Shown here in pieces: positions 28,619 through 29,459 of a stretch of DNA of 29,459 bases (positions are counted from its first letter, which is position 1; every line of letters starts with the position of its first letter). Made by a program: the position numbers and the translations under genes. The notes beneath the pieces are model-generated. The model saw only the letters and a list, made by a program, of their open reading frames with translations, was not told the origin of the DNA and did not search any database. The stretch comes from a virus. Location: IMG/VR virus record IMGVR_UViG_3300023276_000798, positions 1 to 29,459 of that record, one strand, 5' to 3'.

Positions 28619-28754
28619 AGCAGCAGAGAAGTTGGGTATGTTCATCGATGTTGATACTTTCCAGCTAATCTCTGCAATCGGTGTTGTGGCATTAATTATT
28701 GATAGGTCAATAAGGTTATATTGGGATGCCAAGGACAGAAAGAAGAAAGCGTAG
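28557..28754 (+). CDS. Small membrane protein, holin candidate
   Basis: A 65-residue protein with a soluble, slightly acidic N-terminal half (MLEKVIDATGKGSIVAIPVS...) and one membrane helix, FQLISAIGVVALIIDRSIRL (41-60), followed by a strongly basic tail WDAKDRKKKA. One helix with a positive cytoplasmic end is typical of single-span (class III-like) holins and of other short phage membrane proteins. AAGG lies ten bases before the ATG, which overlaps the preceding stop. No endolysin gene follows within the window, so a lysis role is not proved. Confidence 0.6.
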   Translation: MLEKVIDATGKGSIVAIPVSEAAEKLGMFIDVDTFQLISAIGVVALIIDRSIRLYWDAKDRKKKA

Positions 28755-28769
28755 CTTCACGCGGTATGT

Positions 28770-28797
28770 AAAAGCCTCCTTCATTGGGGGCTTTTTT
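28770..28797 (+). terminator. Terminator after the membrane-protein cluster
   Basis: AAAAGCCTCC (28770-28779) pairs with GGGGGCTTTT (28786-28795) in a 10-bp stem with one G-T pair and loop TTCATT, followed by TT. It ends the transcript of the holin-like genes. Confidence 0.85.
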
Positions 28798-28808
28798 GCA
28801 TCTATAGC

Positions 28809-28837
28809 TTGACAGTTTGAAAAATGACAATTAAGCT
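28809..28837 (+). promoter_or_regulatory. Promoter for the genes at 28870 and 29066
   Basis: TTGACA, 17 bp, TAAGCT (28832-28837), with GTGTAAAGTT just after the -10, again the motif shared with other promoters. The start codon of the next gene is 32 bp beyond. Confidence 0.65.
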
Positions 28838-28869
28838 AGTGTAAAGTTTTTAATTAAAGGAAAAAGAAA

Positions 28870-29064
28870 ATGCTAGGCCTATTTATTAAATGTAAGCACC
28901 GTATAGCTGACCTATGTGTGCAAAAAGAGCAAACAATTAATAAAATTGACAATGATTTTGAGGAGGTCTGCTACCACTTTCGCTGCATGAAGTGCGGGCG
29001 GTTGGTAGTTAAAAAACACGCAAGACTAATTAATGGCGTAGATGGTTTTTTAAAGGAGAAGTAA
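28870..29064 (+). CDS. Small Cys/His-rich zinc-binding candidate
   Basis: A 64-residue protein with CKH (8-10) and CYHFRCMKC (34-42), giving C8, H10, C34, H36, C39 and C42 as possible ligands. This is a compact zinc-knuckle-like arrangement, with basic residues around it (KKHARL) that could contact nucleic acid. AAGGA precedes the ATG, and the gene is first after a consensus promoter. No named family is recognised. Confidence 0.6.
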   Translation: MLGLFIKCKHRIADLCVQKEQTINKIDNDFEEVCYHFRCMKCGRLVVKKHARLINGVDGFLKEK

Positions 29065-29065
29065 G

Positions 29066-29459
29066 ATGCAAAATGATAAATTGAGATTAGATTATTTTTT
29101 CAAACAAGGGTTAAAACTTGCCAACTACGACGTAGTTGGTCGTGAAATCGGGCTTACAACTGTTGTCGAACACAACATAGATGACTTTAATCTTCCATGT
29201 CCAAACGATGTAAACATGTGGATTGAATCATTCGCACCCCGCAAAAACAAAGGTGTGCAGCCTTGCGGTGATGATGCGCCTGTTGTCCTAGAGTATTATC
29301 GCAACCATAAAGACTTCGGTAATGAGAAAAGATACGCTGGGCAGGTTGATTGGGCTTGTGTTACAACCAATAAATCATGGAAGCCAGATATCAACGAGTT
29401 AATCAAATTGCAGGATGCGCATGATAAGCAGGCAAAACCAAAGCGCACTAAGGTTGAGT
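29066..29459 (+). CDS. Hypothetical protein, truncated by the window end
   Basis: An open frame from ATG 29066 (AGGAG upstream) runs to the last base without a stop, giving at least 131 residues: MQNDKLRLDYFFKQGLKLAN and onward, with segments LPCPNDVNMWIESFAP and GQVDWACVTTNKSWKPD. The visible end is basic and lysine-rich (DKQAKPKRTK). It begins one base after the preceding stop, so the two genes share the promoter at 28809. No family is recognised from this part. Confidence 0.6.
   Translation, partial: MQNDKLRLDYFFKQGLKLANYDVVGREIGLTTVVEHNIDDFNLPCPNDVNMWIESFAPRKNKGVQPCGDDAPVVLEYYRNHKDFGNEKRYAGQVDWACVTTNKSWKPDINELIKLQDAHDKQAKPKRTKVE

Noticed and set aside
1-29459. CRISPR array, insertion sequence or integrase
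   Set aside because: I saw no regularly spaced repeats, transposase motifs or tyrosine/serine recombinase signature; the repeats present are iterons, promoter motifs and terminator arms.

Overview
This window looks like part of the genome of a tailed, siphovirus-like phage (or prophage) of a Gram-negative, probably gammaproteobacterial, host. It carries a lambda-ordered long-tail module, a P22/Sf6-type terminase pair and a replication/recombination module. Gene density is high, neighbouring genes overlap by a few bases (ATGA, TAATG), and Shine-Dalgarno sites and sigma70-like promoters are strong. The sequence is moderately AT-rich. No integrase, portal, capsid or endolysin gene was recognised, so lifestyle and host genus stay open.

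Layout. (1) 1-8180: rightward tail operon: end of a probable major tail protein, tail assembly chaperone, tape measure, two minor tail proteins, NlpC/P60 peptidase and a J-like tip protein. A leftward cassette with its own promoter and terminator, an RtcB RNA ligase followed by a tRNA-Pro(UGG), interrupts it at 64-1351. (2) 8210-8880: control region with a Cro-like gene, divergent promoters and a perfect 14-bp palindrome. (3) 8877-13600: leftward operon of small, mostly unknown genes, including a signal-peptide protein that looks like a small beta-barrel, a DUF4406-type protein, an XRE regulator with an inverted repeat at its promoter, a winged-helix candidate and a VRR-NUC nuclease. (4) 13661-16295: leftward RadD-like helicase and ssDNA-binding protein. 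(5) 16445-19381: rightward small DNA-binding protein and a large primase-helicase. (6) 19432-20013: non-coding stretch with six copies of a TTTCCGGG iteron, a likely replication origin. (7) 20014-24692: recombination operon (coiled-coil protein, RecE-like exonuclease, RecT/Bet annealase) and small early genes. (8) 24693-26878: terminase small and large subunits behind a promoter that overlaps a terminator hairpin able to hide the small-subunit ribosome site. (9) 26880-29459: accessory genes with their own promoters: a PP-loop ATPase of the PAPS-reductase/DndC-like superfamily, membrane proteins that may form a lysis cassette, a zinc-ribbon protein and a truncated gene.

How it fits together. 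The primase-helicase, SSB, RadD-like helicase, VRR nuclease and exonuclease/annealase pair would copy and recombine DNA from the iteron region into concatemers. The terminase would package these, probably by a headful mechanism as in its P22/Sf6 relatives. RtcB with tRNA-Pro, the PP-loop ATPase and the exported protein look like added cargo, plausibly for translation repair, defence evasion or superinfection exclusion. The points most worth a second look are the RtcB-tRNA cassette, the hairpin/promoter overlap at the terminase, the domain shared by the primase C-terminus and the protein at 20014, the iteron region and the operator-bearing promoters.
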